Part shown: one piece after another, positions 17,401-25,823 of the stretch | Layout: each line of letters opens with the position of its first letter | Numbering within the stretch: the first letter of the stretch is position 1 | From: Methylophilus medardensis | GTDB lineage: Bacteria; Pseudomonadota; Gammaproteobacteria; Burkholderiales; Methylophilaceae | Assembly: GCF_006363915.1 (NCBI RefSeq) | Contig: NZ_CP040946.1 | DNA length: 64,000 nt | Strand: one strand, 5' to 3' | Made by a program: the position numbers and the translations under genes | Notes under the pieces: generated by a model | Told to the model about the DNA's origin: nothing | What the model saw: the letters and a program-made list of their open reading frames with translations, nothing else | Database searches by the model: none

Positions 17401-20400
17401 GCCTAACCAGCTGGCCTGTACAGGGGCAGGTTTTCTGGCAAAGACGGGTAAACGATTGCCCGAAGTATGCCCAGATAAGTCGATCAATACATCAATCTGG
17501 TCTTTTCTGATCGTGTCAGCCAGTGCGTCATCAGAAAGTGAAGTCACGACACGCCATTGTTTGAAATAAGACTGCATCTCAGCCGTCACCGCGTCCTGCA
17601 AATCGCTATTGGCATAAGCGACCAAATAGAGTGAAGCATCTTGCGCTAGCGCCGGCAATACTGGCAGCAGAAAATGCGCAACCGAGTGCGCGCGCAGATC
17701 GCCGGAGACAAACCCGACCCTTATCGGACGCGCGGTATCCCATGGATTGGTATGTGGCTGCCAATGCGGCTTCAAAGGCGCCTCATATAAGGCGGCATAG
17801 GCGGTATGGGCATCAAACAAGGCTACCTGATTCACCTGTTCGGCATGGGTCATGCAAAACAACATATTGCTAAAGCAATCTGCATACTGTGGTTGCAATT
17901 GCAACGCCTGTTTAAACTGCTGGATCGCCTCCTCAACTGCGCCTAAGTCTTTGAGTACGATCCCTAAATTGTTATAGGCCGCTGCGTAGTCTGCTTTCAA
18001 CGTAATTGCTTGCCTGAACGCATCGGCTGCAAGCGCAAGGTCACCTTGGGCTTTCAGCGTCAAGCCATAATAGCAATGCGCCTCTGCACTGTGTGGGTTC
18101 AATGACAATGCTTGGCTAGCAGCAGAACGCGCATCTTTTTTCTGGATTATCAAAATATCAGCGAGCATTTTCCAGCCACTGAGCCAGTGCGGATATTGCC
18201 CTAATACCGCATGCAATTGGGTTTCCATCTGCGCATAGTGCCCCTGCTCAAACAGCGCCAACAATGCGTTTTGGACTTGGTCGGCAGGCGATGTTGCTAC
18301 TTCAGGTAAGGCTAACTGCCACTCTTGCATCAATGCTTGCAATGCCGCCGTGTGTTGATTTTGACGCAAGCGCTCCGTCACAACTTGCGTGAGTATTGCC
18401 GTTTCTCCATTGGTTTTTAACGCGGTCAGATAGCTGCTTAATAGCTGCCACTGCGCAGGGGCCCATGCAGTCGCTTGTGCGAGTTTAGCCAAGGCTTGTG
18501 CGTGCTGACCCGCTAGCCATTCAATGAGACCAAGATTATGCAAAGCCAAGGCATGCTGCCCATCTACGGCCAGAATCTCCTGATACAACTGCTGCGCGGT
18601 GTGGGTATCCCCTTGTTGTTGCGCTGCGGTGGCCAAATCAAACACTTCTGCCATGGCGTCTTGCAAAGCTGGGTTGTTGGCGGCCACGCTTGCCTTGGTC
18701 GAATGCTGGCTGGGCTCCCATTTGTTGCGATAGCGCAGGTAGGTCTCGCGCCAGCGTGCAGTGCCAAAAGCGCCCCCACTCTGATGCGTCATTCTGACTG
18801 GCCACACACCTAATCTGAGGCCGGCTTTGGTAGCGCTACGGCAAAAATCCAGGTCATAAAAATGAAACTCAAACTGCTGATCAAAGCGCACACCGCTTTG
18901 CAGCAAGGTCTGTTTATGCGCGGCCAAAAATACCCCGTCCATCAGTTGGCATTCGCCAGCGGCATCGCCATAACTCGAGGCTGGGCCAAAAGCATGCTGA
19001 CCATGGGCGACGGTGCCGCGCAAGTATTTGGCATCATCCCAGGTAAAGTTGAGGTCAGTAAAACACCAGCCGGTCTGACCTGCTTGCACCCGTGCATTAC
19101 CGGCAATGCCGATGACATCAAAATGCGTCAATCCCTGCTGGATAGATTGAACAAAGGTGTTTTCATCGAGCCAGACATCATCGTGAATCAGCACTAATAA
19201 TGCTTGGTCTGGGGCGGCGGCGATCGCCTCATTAAACACTTCAGATAAGCCACGGCTGTTTTCATACGCCACCACCGGCAGCAACCGTGGATCTTGTTGC
19301 ATGTGGCGCTTGAGTGAGCGCCCCAGCGCGGATTCACGCCAAAACGCCTCTTCAGTCATGCGCGTCGCACTCACTACCCACACTGGTTGCGCACCGGAAA
19401 AAGCGGCCTGCACTGGCGCGGGTGCCAATCGCTGTGCCGGCTGCAGCCGACTGCGTGTTTGTTGCCAAAGGCCAAACAGGCATTGCTCAAAGTCTTGTGC
19501 GAATTGATCGGCATTCATTAAAGGCGAAGCCAACACTTGCGCGCGTAATTGGGCGCGCAAATGTGCCAGTGCCTCAAGATCATCCGCCAGCGCAATCGCT
19601 TTGCGCACATAGGCATCACGGCTGTTTGCAACCCAATCTTGCAAACCGACACAATCCAAGAAACTAGCGCCTTGACGGGCAATCAGGGTGTCACCGAGCA
19701 GGGTTAGGGTGGGCACGCCCATCCATAAGGCCTCACAAGTGGTCGTGCCACCAGTGAACGGAAAAGTGTCCAGAATCGCATCAATTTGATGATGATTACG
19801 TAAGTATTCTTCACGCGGCACCATGCCAGACAGCGTACAACGTGTGGCCGCAATGCCAAAAAGTGCCAATCGCTCTAATGCCTGTGTGCGCATCAGCGCA
19901 TCATTAAACGCCTTGGATTGCCAAAATAGTTTGGCGGTCGGTAAGGCTTGCAGTATTTCGCCCCAACAAGCCAATACTTCGTCACTGACCTTGCTATAGT
20001 TTTGAAAGCAGCCAAATGTGAGTGCGCCATTGCTGAGGGCTGGTAATGCATTGACCGGCAGCGCGTACGGCGGCGGACTAAAGCACATCCGGGTATGGGG
20101 TAACGACACGACTTGCTCAGTAAACTGTTCTGACACCTTGGCATCCACACTCACCGGATCAGCAATCACATAATCCATCACTGGCAAACCCGTGGTGCCC
20201 CAATAACCCAGCCATGACGCTTGAACCGGCGCTGGCTTATGGGCAAAAATGGGCAAACGCGTCCCGCCAGACAAGCCAGACAAGTCAAGCAGGATATGAA
20301 TACCATCTGCATGAATCTGCTTAGCGGCTTGCGCATCCGTGAGCCCGGCCAGTGAGCGCCATTGGTTGCACACATCTTTGAGCGCATGCGTGAATGCATC

Positions 20401-21954
20401 TTCACGACCATCGGTAGAATAGCCGTAAATCTCAAGACGGCTGGCATCAAAGCTTTGCAGCCACTGTTGCAAGAAATAACCGACTGGATGCGTACGCAAG
20501 TCGGCCGAGACTAGACCCACGCGCAAACGCTGTTCATCCGCATGCACTAGCCAGCGATCAAACGGCGTCACGCCAGCCATCATCGCCTCGCCCAATCGAC
20601 GGGCGTAGTGCAGACTTTCACTGACGGGTAAGGTATTGCTATAACTGTTGGCAAACAACAGATTTCTGAGCGCCATCATGTGGTTAGGCTCAATCTCCAA
20701 CCCTTTTTTCAACAACGCAATTGCGGTGTCTACTTGACCCATATCCAGATAAACATTGGCCAGATTAATATAGCCTGCCATAAAGTCAGGCTTGATCTGG
20801 AGCACTTTCTCTAAACAAGCAATCGACTCGGTAAACCGACCCAGCATGCGTAAACTAATACTATAGTTACTCCACACACTGTGCGACTCTGGCAACTGCT
20901 TGAGCGCCGTTTCAAAATACTGACAAGCCTTGTCATAGGCATTTCTGGCGTTTTCCACCAATCCCAGATTAGCCAGTACATAGGGGGTGTCAGGCGCCAC
21001 CGCCAGCGCTTTGAGACAGTAACTTTCTGCCTCTCCATACAGCTGTTGATTGAGCATTTCGGTGGCCAGATTATTTAATGCTTCTGGACTAAAATCTTGC
21101 ACCTGCATGATTTGGTCTAAACACGACTGGTAATCTCTGGTGCGGTGCGTCACACGATAGAGTTTCGCCAGATTTTTTAGCAAGAACAATTCGTTCGGCT
21201 GGAGTGCCTTGCCTGCTAACAGCCATTGCTCAGCCTCGTCTAAATCACCATGTTGCAGATATAACGCCCCAAGGTGACTGTAAGCCTCCACGTAGTCTTT
21301 TTGCAGCGTAATCACCCGCTCATAGGCTGCAATGGCCTCAGAAGTGTTGCCAAGCTCAGCTAAGGCTACCGCCATATTAAAATAAATCACCGCGTTTTCC
21401 GGCTCATTCGCCGCGGCTTCGCGGTAGTACTGTATGGCTTCTAGCTCTTTACCTGCCTCGTGCAGCAAGGTTGCCAGTTCAAAATTCACACGGCCATCCT
21501 GCTGATGCATGTTCAGGCCACGACGCAACAGCTTTTCAGCCTCCTTGGTCTGCCCGGTTTGCTTAAGCACGCTGGCCCAATTGGCATAGGCTTGGCTGAA
21601 GGCAGGATTTAATTTAAGGGTATGCCGGTAGTATTTAATCGCCTGCGGATACGCTTGCAATTGCGCATACACATTCGCCAAGTTATACAACACCTCAGCG
21701 TCTTTTTTTAGTAGCTTGCTCGCTTGCAAAAAAGCATCAGCCGCGGCATCGAGCGCATGTCGCTGCTGGTAGAGGCTGCCGAGTATTTTCCAAGCAACGC
21801 CCTCTTCAGGAAACGTTTGTGTGATTTTTTGCGCCAGCGTGAGACACGCCTCCCACTCGGCCTGATTCCAGGCTTGCATCATTGCGTGCATCCATTGGCT
21901 ACAATCCTGCGCCGATCCTGCAACCGGCTTTTTGTAGCTTGGCGAGTGTTTCAT
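14446..21954 (-). CDS. Giant multidomain TPR/SPINDLY O-glycosyltransferase-methyltransferase
   Basis: About 2,502 residues from the ATG at 21954 (a TTG at 21969 is an alternative). Approximate order: TPR repeats 20-460; first O-GlcNAc-transferase-type (SPINDLY/GT41) domain 480-840 (LRVGLVSADLRTHPVGYF, KPAPVQASWLGYWGTTGLP); GT2/StrF-like domain 860-1080 (LIHDDVW, then DLDFCRS); TPR 1090-1400; second OGT domain 1420-1790 (VGFVSGDLRAHSVAHF); TPR 1815-1930; SAM methyltransferase near 2020-2180 (KVLELGAGCGAITRF); and a C-terminal domain with a kinase-like DATPTN...DLEWDF pattern near 2385-2400. OGT-type enzymes put sugars on Ser/Thr of proteins. Next to flagellin and the phosphonate operon, flagellin is the likely acceptor (inference). 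An internal ATG at 16554 with an AAAGG upstream could give a separate 702-residue product. Confidence 0.88.
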   Translation of the reverse strand: MKHSPSYKKPVAGSAQDCSQWMHAMMQAWNQAEWEACLTLAQKITQTFPEEGVAWKILGSLYQQRHALDAAADAFLQASKLLKKDAEVLYNLANVYAQLQAYPQAIKYYRHTLKLNPAFSQAYANWASVLKQTGQTKEAEKLLRRGLNMHQQDGRVNFELATLLHEAGKELEAIQYYREAAANEPENAVIYFNMAVALAELGNTSEAIAAYERVITLQKDYVEAYSHLGALYLQHGDLDEAEQWLLAGKALQPNELFLLKNLAKLYRVTHRTRDYQSCLDQIMQVQDFSPEALNNLATEMLNQQLYGEAESYCLKALAVAPDTPYVLANLGLVENARNAYDKACQYFETALKQLPESHSVWSNYSISLRMLGRFTESIACLEKVLQIKPDFMAGYINLANVYLDMGQVDTAIALLKKGLEIEPNHMMALRNLLFANSYSNTLPVSESLHYARRLGEAMMAGVTPFDRWLVHADEQRLRVGLVSADLRTHPVGYFLQQWLQSFDASRLEIYGYSTDGREDAFTHALKDVCNQWRSLAGLTDAQAAKQIHADGIHILLDLSGLSGGTRLPIFAHKPAPVQASWLGYWGTTGLPVMDYVIADPVSVDAKVSEQFTEQVVSLPHTRMCFSPPPYALPVNALPALSNGALTFGCFQNYSKVSDEVLACWGEILQALPTAKLFWQSKAFNDALMRTQALERLALFGIAATRCTLSGMVPREEYLRNHHQIDAILDTFPFTGGTTTCEALWMGVPTLTLLGDTLIARQGASFLDCVGLQDWVANSRDAYVRKAIALADDLEALAHLRAQLRAQVLASPLMNADQFAQDFEQCLFGLWQQTRSRLQPAQRLAPAPVQAAFSGAQPVWVVSATRMTEEAFWRESALGRSLKRHMQQDPRLLPVVAYENSRGLSEVFNEAIAAAPDQALLVLIHDDVWLDENTFVQSIQQGLTHFDVIGIAGNARVQAGQTGWCFTDLNFTWDDAKYLRGTVAHGQHAFGPASSYGDAAGECQLMDGVFLAAHKQTLLQSGVRFDQQFEFHFYDLDFCRSATKAGLRLGVWPVRMTHQSGGAFGTARWRETYLRYRNKWEPSQHSTKASVAANNPALQDAMAEVFDLATAAQQQGDTHTAQQLYQEILAVDGQHALALHNLGLIEWLAGQHAQALAKLAQATAWAPAQWQLLSSYLTALKTNGETAILTQVVTERLRQNQHTAALQALMQEWQLALPEVATSPADQVQNALLALFEQGHYAQMETQLHAVLGQYPHWLSGWKMLADILIIQKKDARSAASQALSLNPHSAEAHCYYGLTLKAQGDLALAADAFRQAITLKADYAAAYNNLGIVLKDLGAVEEAIQQFKQALQLQPQYADCFSNMLFCMTHAEQVNQVALFDAHTAYAALYEAPLKPHWQPHTNPWDTARPIRVGFVSGDLRAHSVAHFLLPVLPALAQDASLYLVAYANSDLQDAVTAEMQSYFKQWRVVTSLSDDALADTIRKDQIDVLIDLSGHTSGNRLPVFARKPAPVQASWLGYLNTTGLTAMDYYLADSTMLPAPAGEQAFTEQLVQLPINAPFVPDAQAPAVNALPALVNGYVTFGCFNRPNKITQATVNQWAAVMQASPGSRMVLGGMAENASVAHLQQWFSQAGIRADRLSFYPRTQMRDYLQQYHLVDICLDTFPSNGVTTTAHALWMGVPTLCVAGDRLASRGAMALMQHLGLSEWVASSPQHYLQQAQQVLADLEGLAGLRAQLRTRFAQSPLAAATPFAHTLSQALRQMWQRWCQGQAPVGFALPSYTLQAPSVAPVATEPFDKGLSMNTTLNPSAAPANALQDSIAEVFQLALQMQEKGDFSQAMQFYQEILRIDSKHAPTYFQLGLLAKQAGKAEEVLPLLEQAVILAPSQADYWQAYVQALAFTAPLSEVLEVIHFARQNGLAAADAAALQQQFSQPLVSAAEGVKKGPYIYRAQDNFYQRAQTEAFAYQDVGNAEQRLYDMIRQSSDKSVFSSELSAKATDWPSYYHLTSQRANLLRPFADKIAGGKVLELGAGCGAITRFLGELGGEVVALEGSPNRARVIGQRCADLKNVTIFSDLIQAFETEEKFDVVTLIGVLEYAQVYVKEPDPLRYLLQVAKSFLKEDGMLIVAIENQLGLKYFCGAPEDHMGQAMYGINDSYSHNTPITFGRVELDALIRSVGFETTELYVPLPDYKTPVSVIYPEGFNQAHRAAGWDVGALAAGSVVHDRQSPRHPTFSLENAWQVIARNNLVEDVANSFMFVAYPQPQSNKLHPEVLAAHYGCQRQAVFSKETQFVSTAEGLTTRTRNTGETAQLLQADWEHAPYHGGQLWMDKLTQLMNRPSWRMEDLAAWAAPWLQGLESAAQTGGKTLPEFAGFSALLPSQYFDATPTNFVMDSAGQGHFFDLEWDFAIPLPVAFVALRGLFLTLHRVRSCAKPHASTPTNLGSLTLAVLEHNGYHYRDDQLQAFISVFNRLQNMTQGSPEHVVNGLTAEFTRAVLPVRQLFT

Positions 21955-22104
21955 AACAGAGAATTCCAAAAAATTTCTCTTATTATTCTAAACTTGCCAC
22001 GGTTTGCATCGTTTAAAAAAAGCGGCAAACATAGGTCATCTTATGTCTTCGCCCGATACATGGACGCAGCGCACTCAACGCAACGCCTTATAGAATATAG
22101 ACTC

Positions 22105-22125
22105 ATGGGGTTAGACCCCATTTTT
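22105..22125 (+). terminator. Possible intrinsic terminator with no gene before it
   Basis: A 7-bp perfect stem (ATGGGGT / ACCCCAT) with a 3-base loop, followed by TTTTT on the plus strand. No protein gene runs into it, so it could end a small RNA starting in the 21970-22060 region, or be chance. Confidence 0.3.
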
Positions 22126-22192
22126 ACTGGAACCCACCGGATACACCCTGGCCTTTAAGAAACCGTAAAATCAGCCGTAATGTTCACCCAAT

Positions 22193-22219
22193 AAAAAACC
22201 TCCGAGGTCATCGGAGGTT
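22193..22219 (-). terminator. Terminator of the XRE regulator gene
   Basis: A 9-bp stem (AACCTCCGA / TCGGAGGTT) with a 5-base loop and six T residues on the minus strand, four bases past the stop. Confidence 0.88.
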
Positions 22220-22222
22220 GTT

Positions 22223-22471
22223 TTATGCAACGTGCTCTTGGGCAAGCGGAATGTCCGGCTCCCAGCGTACCAGCGTATCTAAATCACATTGCAAATAAGC
22301 ACACAATTTGTTCAGATGGTCTGTACTGGCATTATAAGTACGATCTTTTAACATGCGATGCAAGGTCATGCGGCTGATACCGCTGGCGTCTGCAATTTCA
22401 GTAATGGTGATGGTTCTGCCCCACTCCATTTGTTTTTTCAAAATAACGGTCTTTAATTCTACGTAAATCAC
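22223..22471 (-). CDS. XRE/Cro-family transcriptional regulator
   Basis: An 82-residue protein that is nearly all one helix-turn-helix domain: ITEIADASGISRMTLHRMLK (residues ~24-43) is the HTH, followed by TDHLNKLCAYLQCDLDTLV. This Cro/C1 type is common in chromosomal regulators and in toxin-antitoxin antitoxins. No toxin gene adjoins it. It is divergent from a small RMF-like gene across a 341-base gap holding an imperfect inverted repeat. Target unknown. Confidence 0.85.
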   Translation of the reverse strand: MIYVELKTVILKKQMEWGRTITITEIADASGISRMTLHRMLKDRTYNASTDHLNKLCAYLQCDLDTLVRWEPDIPLAQEHVA

Positions 22472-22812
22472 ACAACTTCCTGACTTCTAGGGTGTTACTT
22501 TAATATCAATAGCACTGCAGCGAGCATTTCTAACAGGTCTACACAGCATTCGTGCCTTGCATGGACATTCACTTCTGTGAAAAAAATCCCCATTGCTTGA
22601 CTACCATTTCAACATTATACAATTTTATATAGTGTTTAATATCAGTGAAATGACGCACAGCGGCTTAGGTAAGTGAGCAAGGATGAAATGCAAGGATATG
22701 AAAAACTCTGAATGATTCTATTAATAGCCGGTCTGGGCTATTGGCATGATCAAACAATCTAGATAATAATCAATACATTATCAAAAATATAACAAAATAC
22801 ATGGGGTGAGAC
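22472..22812. other. 341-base divergent intergenic region
   Basis: AT-rich between 22600 and 22810. It contains an imperfect inverted repeat ACATTATA-N8-TATAGTGT (22612-22635; 7 of 8 positions pair), a possible operator for the XRE regulator. I see no gene in it. Confidence 0.4.
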
Positions 22813-23010
22813 ATGGGAATACTCAACAACTATTTTTATTTATTTAATCGCACCAAAACCACTTCAAAAACAAGCGATGATGCGCAGTTGCAAATCTGCT
22901 ACGACGAAGGCTTTAACGCTTCGGCATCTGGCCTCAAGCATACCGAGAACCCGTATCAAGAAGGTAGCGAACAAGCGCAAGCTTGGAGCCGCGGCTTCTG
23001 GGTGTGGTAA
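22813..23010 (+). CDS. Small ribosome-modulation-factor-like protein
   Basis: A 65-residue protein. Its second half (ICYDEGFNASASGLK, NPYQEGSEQAQAWSRGFWVW) has the spacing of the ribosome modulation factor/CrpP family: a Gly-rich helix, the N-P-Y, and the A-W-x-x-G-F ending. RMF dimerises 70S ribosomes in stationary phase, while CrpP-type relatives have other proposed roles. A GGGGTGAG ribosome site lies just before the ATG. The N-terminal 25 residues are extra and polar. Family membership is probable; the function here is open. Confidence 0.62.
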   Translation: MGILNNYFYLFNRTKTTSKTSDDAQLQICYDEGFNASASGLKHTENPYQEGSEQAQAWSRGFWVW

Positions 23011-23022
23011 ACACCCTGCGCG

Positions 23023-23946
23023 CTAAAATCGTCGCTTGTCCGCCAACATCAACGCGCCACTTTTAGATAAGGCATGCGCGAGCTCTGGCGGTGTGTGTTG
23101 GCCTTTGCGTGCGCCGTAAATGTGTGAATAGGCCCAAGTAAATTCAGCACCCATTAAGAATATCTGTGCCGAGTAATAGGTCCAAATCAGCAGTGCCAAC
23201 AGTGACCCCGCAGGCCCATAGCCACTGGCGAATGCGCTGCGGCCAATATAAATCCCAATCACCCATTTACCAATGGTAAACAATGCCGCCGTAATGGCTG
23301 AGCCGATCCAGACCTCACTCCAGCGAATATTCACCCTAGGCATAATTTTGTAAATCATCGCGAACATGCCGGTCGCCAATAAAAATCCAAACGCAAAGTT
23401 CACGATATCTGCAATTACCAGCCACTTGGTAAACATGGGCGACCACCACTTATTCATGCCTGACAGGCCGGCACTAAACAGCAATGAAACCATCAGCAGA
23501 AATCCAATCCCTAAAATCAGACCAAACGATAAAATCCTGACCCGGATCAAGTTCACAATGCCACGGTTTACCTGTGCAGGCACCCGCCACACTCGATCAA
23601 GGGCACTCTGTAGCTCGCCAAACACCGTGGTCGCCCCCACCAATAGCAAGACCACTCCAATCACCGTCGCCGCAATGCCCTCCGTCGGTTGCCGTGTGCT
23701 CTCCAGGAGACTTTGCACCACTACCGCCCCCTGCTCGCCGACCAGATTGGTCAGCTGACCATAGATCTCTCCGCGTGCCGCCTCCTGACCAAAAATCATG
23801 CCTGCGATCGAAATCACAATCAGCAACAAGGGTGCGATTGAAAACATCGTATAGTAAGCCAACGCCGCGCCCATACTTTGCGCCTCATCATCATTCCATG
23901 CCGTGAAAGCCGTTTTGCTGAGTATCCAAATATCTTTGATCGTCAT
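23023..23946 (-). CDS. YihY/BrkB-family inner-membrane protein
   Basis: A 307-residue polytopic membrane protein of the YihY (formerly RNase BN/BrkB) family. It has the N-terminal signature WNDDEAQSMGAALAYYTMFS, several hydrophobic helices (PLLLIVISIAGMIFG; IGVVLLLVGATTVFG), and the family's late motif YGPAGSLLALLIWTYYSAQI. The exact function is unknown; it is not an RNase. I chose the ATG at 23946 (MTIKDIWILS) because the longer open frame adds a non-conserved Pro-rich stretch. Confidence 0.88.
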   Translation of the reverse strand: MTIKDIWILSKTAFTAWNDDEAQSMGAALAYYTMFSIAPLLLIVISIAGMIFGQEAARGEIYGQLTNLVGEQGAVVVQSLLESTRQPTEGIAATVIGVVLLLVGATTVFGELQSALDRVWRVPAQVNRGIVNLIRVRILSFGLILGIGFLLMVSLLFSAGLSGMNKWWSPMFTKWLVIADIVNFAFGFLLATGMFAMIYKIMPRVNIRWSEVWIGSAITAALFTIGKWVIGIYIGRSAFASGYGPAGSLLALLIWTYYSAQIFLMGAEFTWAYSHIYGARKGQHTPPELAHALSKSGALMLADKRRF

Positions 23947-24473
23947 ATGCGTTAAATGTGTCAGCCAAGGCGGGGGAAAATAAACAATGAGCATAACGAA
24001 GAACCGCCTGCCTGCACCATCAGCCAAGTCTGCAAATTGCTGTCAGAAAGCTCTGACGCATGCGTTTTAGGTATCCAATATAAGCTGCAAATAAGACCGC
24101 TTTAACCAGCCGTATTGGCCATTAGCGACCTTCTGAACAGTGTTACCATGCACGTGTGTTGATCTTGGGTATCGTGATTTCATTGCTTGCCTACTACCTC
24201 GCACTGAGGTGGAGCGATCACCTGCTCACCAGCCACAACATAGAACTGCCTGCCTTCACAAGCTGGTTAGTGCGTAATACATTTGCGTTTATTGTTTCTA
24301 CTGTGGTCGCAATGCCCTTCCCTTCAATCTTATAAATAAACATCACAATCAGCAGCAGATCGACCGCTTGTAATACATATTGTCCAGGTGTGATTCAATC
24401 CATGCGAATTGCCTATCCGCAAACTGCTGATGATAGAAACAACCGCATCATTATTCGCTTTAGCATGTCTATG
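23947..24473. other. 527-base region without a clear gene
   Basis: Both strands have a stop-free hydrophobic stretch of roughly 50 codons around 24160-24390 (plus: ILGIVISLLAYYLALRW; minus: AVDLLLIVMFIYKIEGKG), neither with a good start and ribosome site. This may be the remnant of a small membrane-protein gene, but I cannot name one. Confidence 0.35.
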
Positions 24474-25817
24474 CTAAGCCAATCTCACTATGGCTGCACT
24501 AGCCATTTCCAGTCTAGTTTCAAGCGCAATCACACACGCAGCAAAACGTGGAGTAAAAGCATCTGAGGCACGCACGCGATTTAAAAACTCACCCGCCAAG
24601 ACCCCTGCCTGTCGCCAAATATCGTTGGAAACATCAGCCGTTATACTTGCAGGGGCAATGCTAGCAGGCAACCCTCCGCCGCTGCGGGGTGCAAAGCCCA
24701 TGACCGTCATGTCATAAGCTGGCGCAATTACGTAGGGGCGCCCATGTTCAGCTATAAAAGATAAATTACCGTTGTGCATATCCGTATTGCCAATTAAGGT
24801 ACCAAACGCCCATAGGAGTGCAGCAAGCGCCACCGCCTGAGGTTCAATCTGCCCGGATTGAGCAAGGCGACGCGAAAGCTGTGGCCAGTTTCCATCCCCT
24901 GAGCCAACAAACTCCGCATCCAGTGCAGACAATGAATGCAATGCCCGTCGCCCTAAACGACCGACCCGGTCAAACCGCTCCACCTCAAGAAATCGCTGTC
25001 CGCCATCGTCAAATATATAAGTCTTTGCAGCAGGAATCCCCGCGGCACGCAAAGTTTCCAATGCCAAGTGCTCAGCCAACAATAAATCGCGCCAACGCTC
25101 ACTGACCGAGTGATCCTCTGACTCGCTAAATTTCACCAACAAATGGCGTGGCCCGACTGGCGTCTCAGCATAGACCACAAACTTTGGCTGCTCACCCCCA
25201 GCAGAGGAGCCCGGCGCCTCACTATTCGCCGCGTCCAATGCCAGTTGTTGATAAACCCCAGCTTTATCCTGCTGTCCCACAGGCACAGGCAACGCACTAG
25301 AAAGAAAACGATCGCGCGCGATATCACCTAGCAACAAATTACCCACGACGTCATGGCCATGAGCCAGCAATGCGCGTAGGGCATGTTCATCGCGCCAATC
25401 ACTCAGCCGCGCAGGCAATCCGAGTGTCGCAGCATAACGCGCGGCATATGCCCGGCCAAGAAACCCTTGTGGCTGCATATCAAATAACCACCATGGCAAT
25501 CCATCACTGTGCAAGCTTACCCCATCCACCTGCTGCATCACAAACCCCTGTGGACGCACTGGCACCAGAGTCCCCAAGCTGCAGATTTGCCCCTCGGCAG
25601 TCACCCGATAAACAAGGATATCGGGAATACCGCGACCCGCATCTCGCAAGGTATATTGAATAGATCTCGCCGCCCCCAGACGCACCACCTCATCGCTAAT
25701 GCGACTCAGCGCACGAGACAAGGTTGGCTGACTAATCCCCATACTATCAATGAGTTGCTGTGCTGATTTGGGGCCAGTTGCCAGTAACATACCAATAGCA
25801 TCAAGATGCACTGACAT
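24474..25817 (-). CDS. yjjJ: HipA-like Ser/Thr kinase with N-terminal winged helix (YjjJ type)
   Basis: A 447-residue protein. Residues 1-60 form a winged helix-turn-helix (AQQLIDSMGISQPTLSRALS). The rest is a HipA-type kinase: a GSSAGGEQPKF loop near 200-210, LLVKFSE (ATP lysine), the catalytic loop GNTDMHNGNLSF near 340, and the metal-binding AYDMTVM. It is the same size and build as E. coli YjjJ, in which the DNA-binding part is fused to the toxin instead of being a separate HipB antitoxin. No hipB gene adjoins it. It probably regulates itself through the repeats just upstream. Confidence 0.87.
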   Translation of the reverse strand: MSVHLDAIGMLLATGPKSAQQLIDSMGISQPTLSRALSRISDEVVRLGAARSIQYTLRDAGRGIPDILVYRVTAEGQICSLGTLVPVRPQGFVMQQVDGVSLHSDGLPWWLFDMQPQGFLGRAYAARYAATLGLPARLSDWRDEHALRALLAHGHDVVGNLLLGDIARDRFLSSALPVPVGQQDKAGVYQQLALDAANSEAPGSSAGGEQPKFVVYAETPVGPRHLLVKFSESEDHSVSERWRDLLLAEHLALETLRAAGIPAAKTYIFDDGGQRFLEVERFDRVGRLGRRALHSLSALDAEFVGSGDGNWPQLSRRLAQSGQIEPQAVALAALLWAFGTLIGNTDMHNGNLSFIAEHGRPYVIAPAYDMTVMGFAPRSGGGLPASIAPASITADVSNDIWRQAGVLAGEFLNRVRASDAFTPRFAACVIALETRLEMASAAIVRLA

Positions 25818-25823
25818 AAGATT

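Noticed and set aside
24160..24390. Hydrophobic open stretches on both strands, considered as a mechanosensitive-channel remnant
   Set aside because: Similarity is only to hydrophobic composition. Neither strand has a proper start, and I could not align a known family.
22223..25817. XRE regulator and HipA-like kinase as a hipBA toxin-antitoxin pair
   Set aside because: They are 2 kb apart with two unrelated genes between, and the kinase has its own DNA-binding domain.
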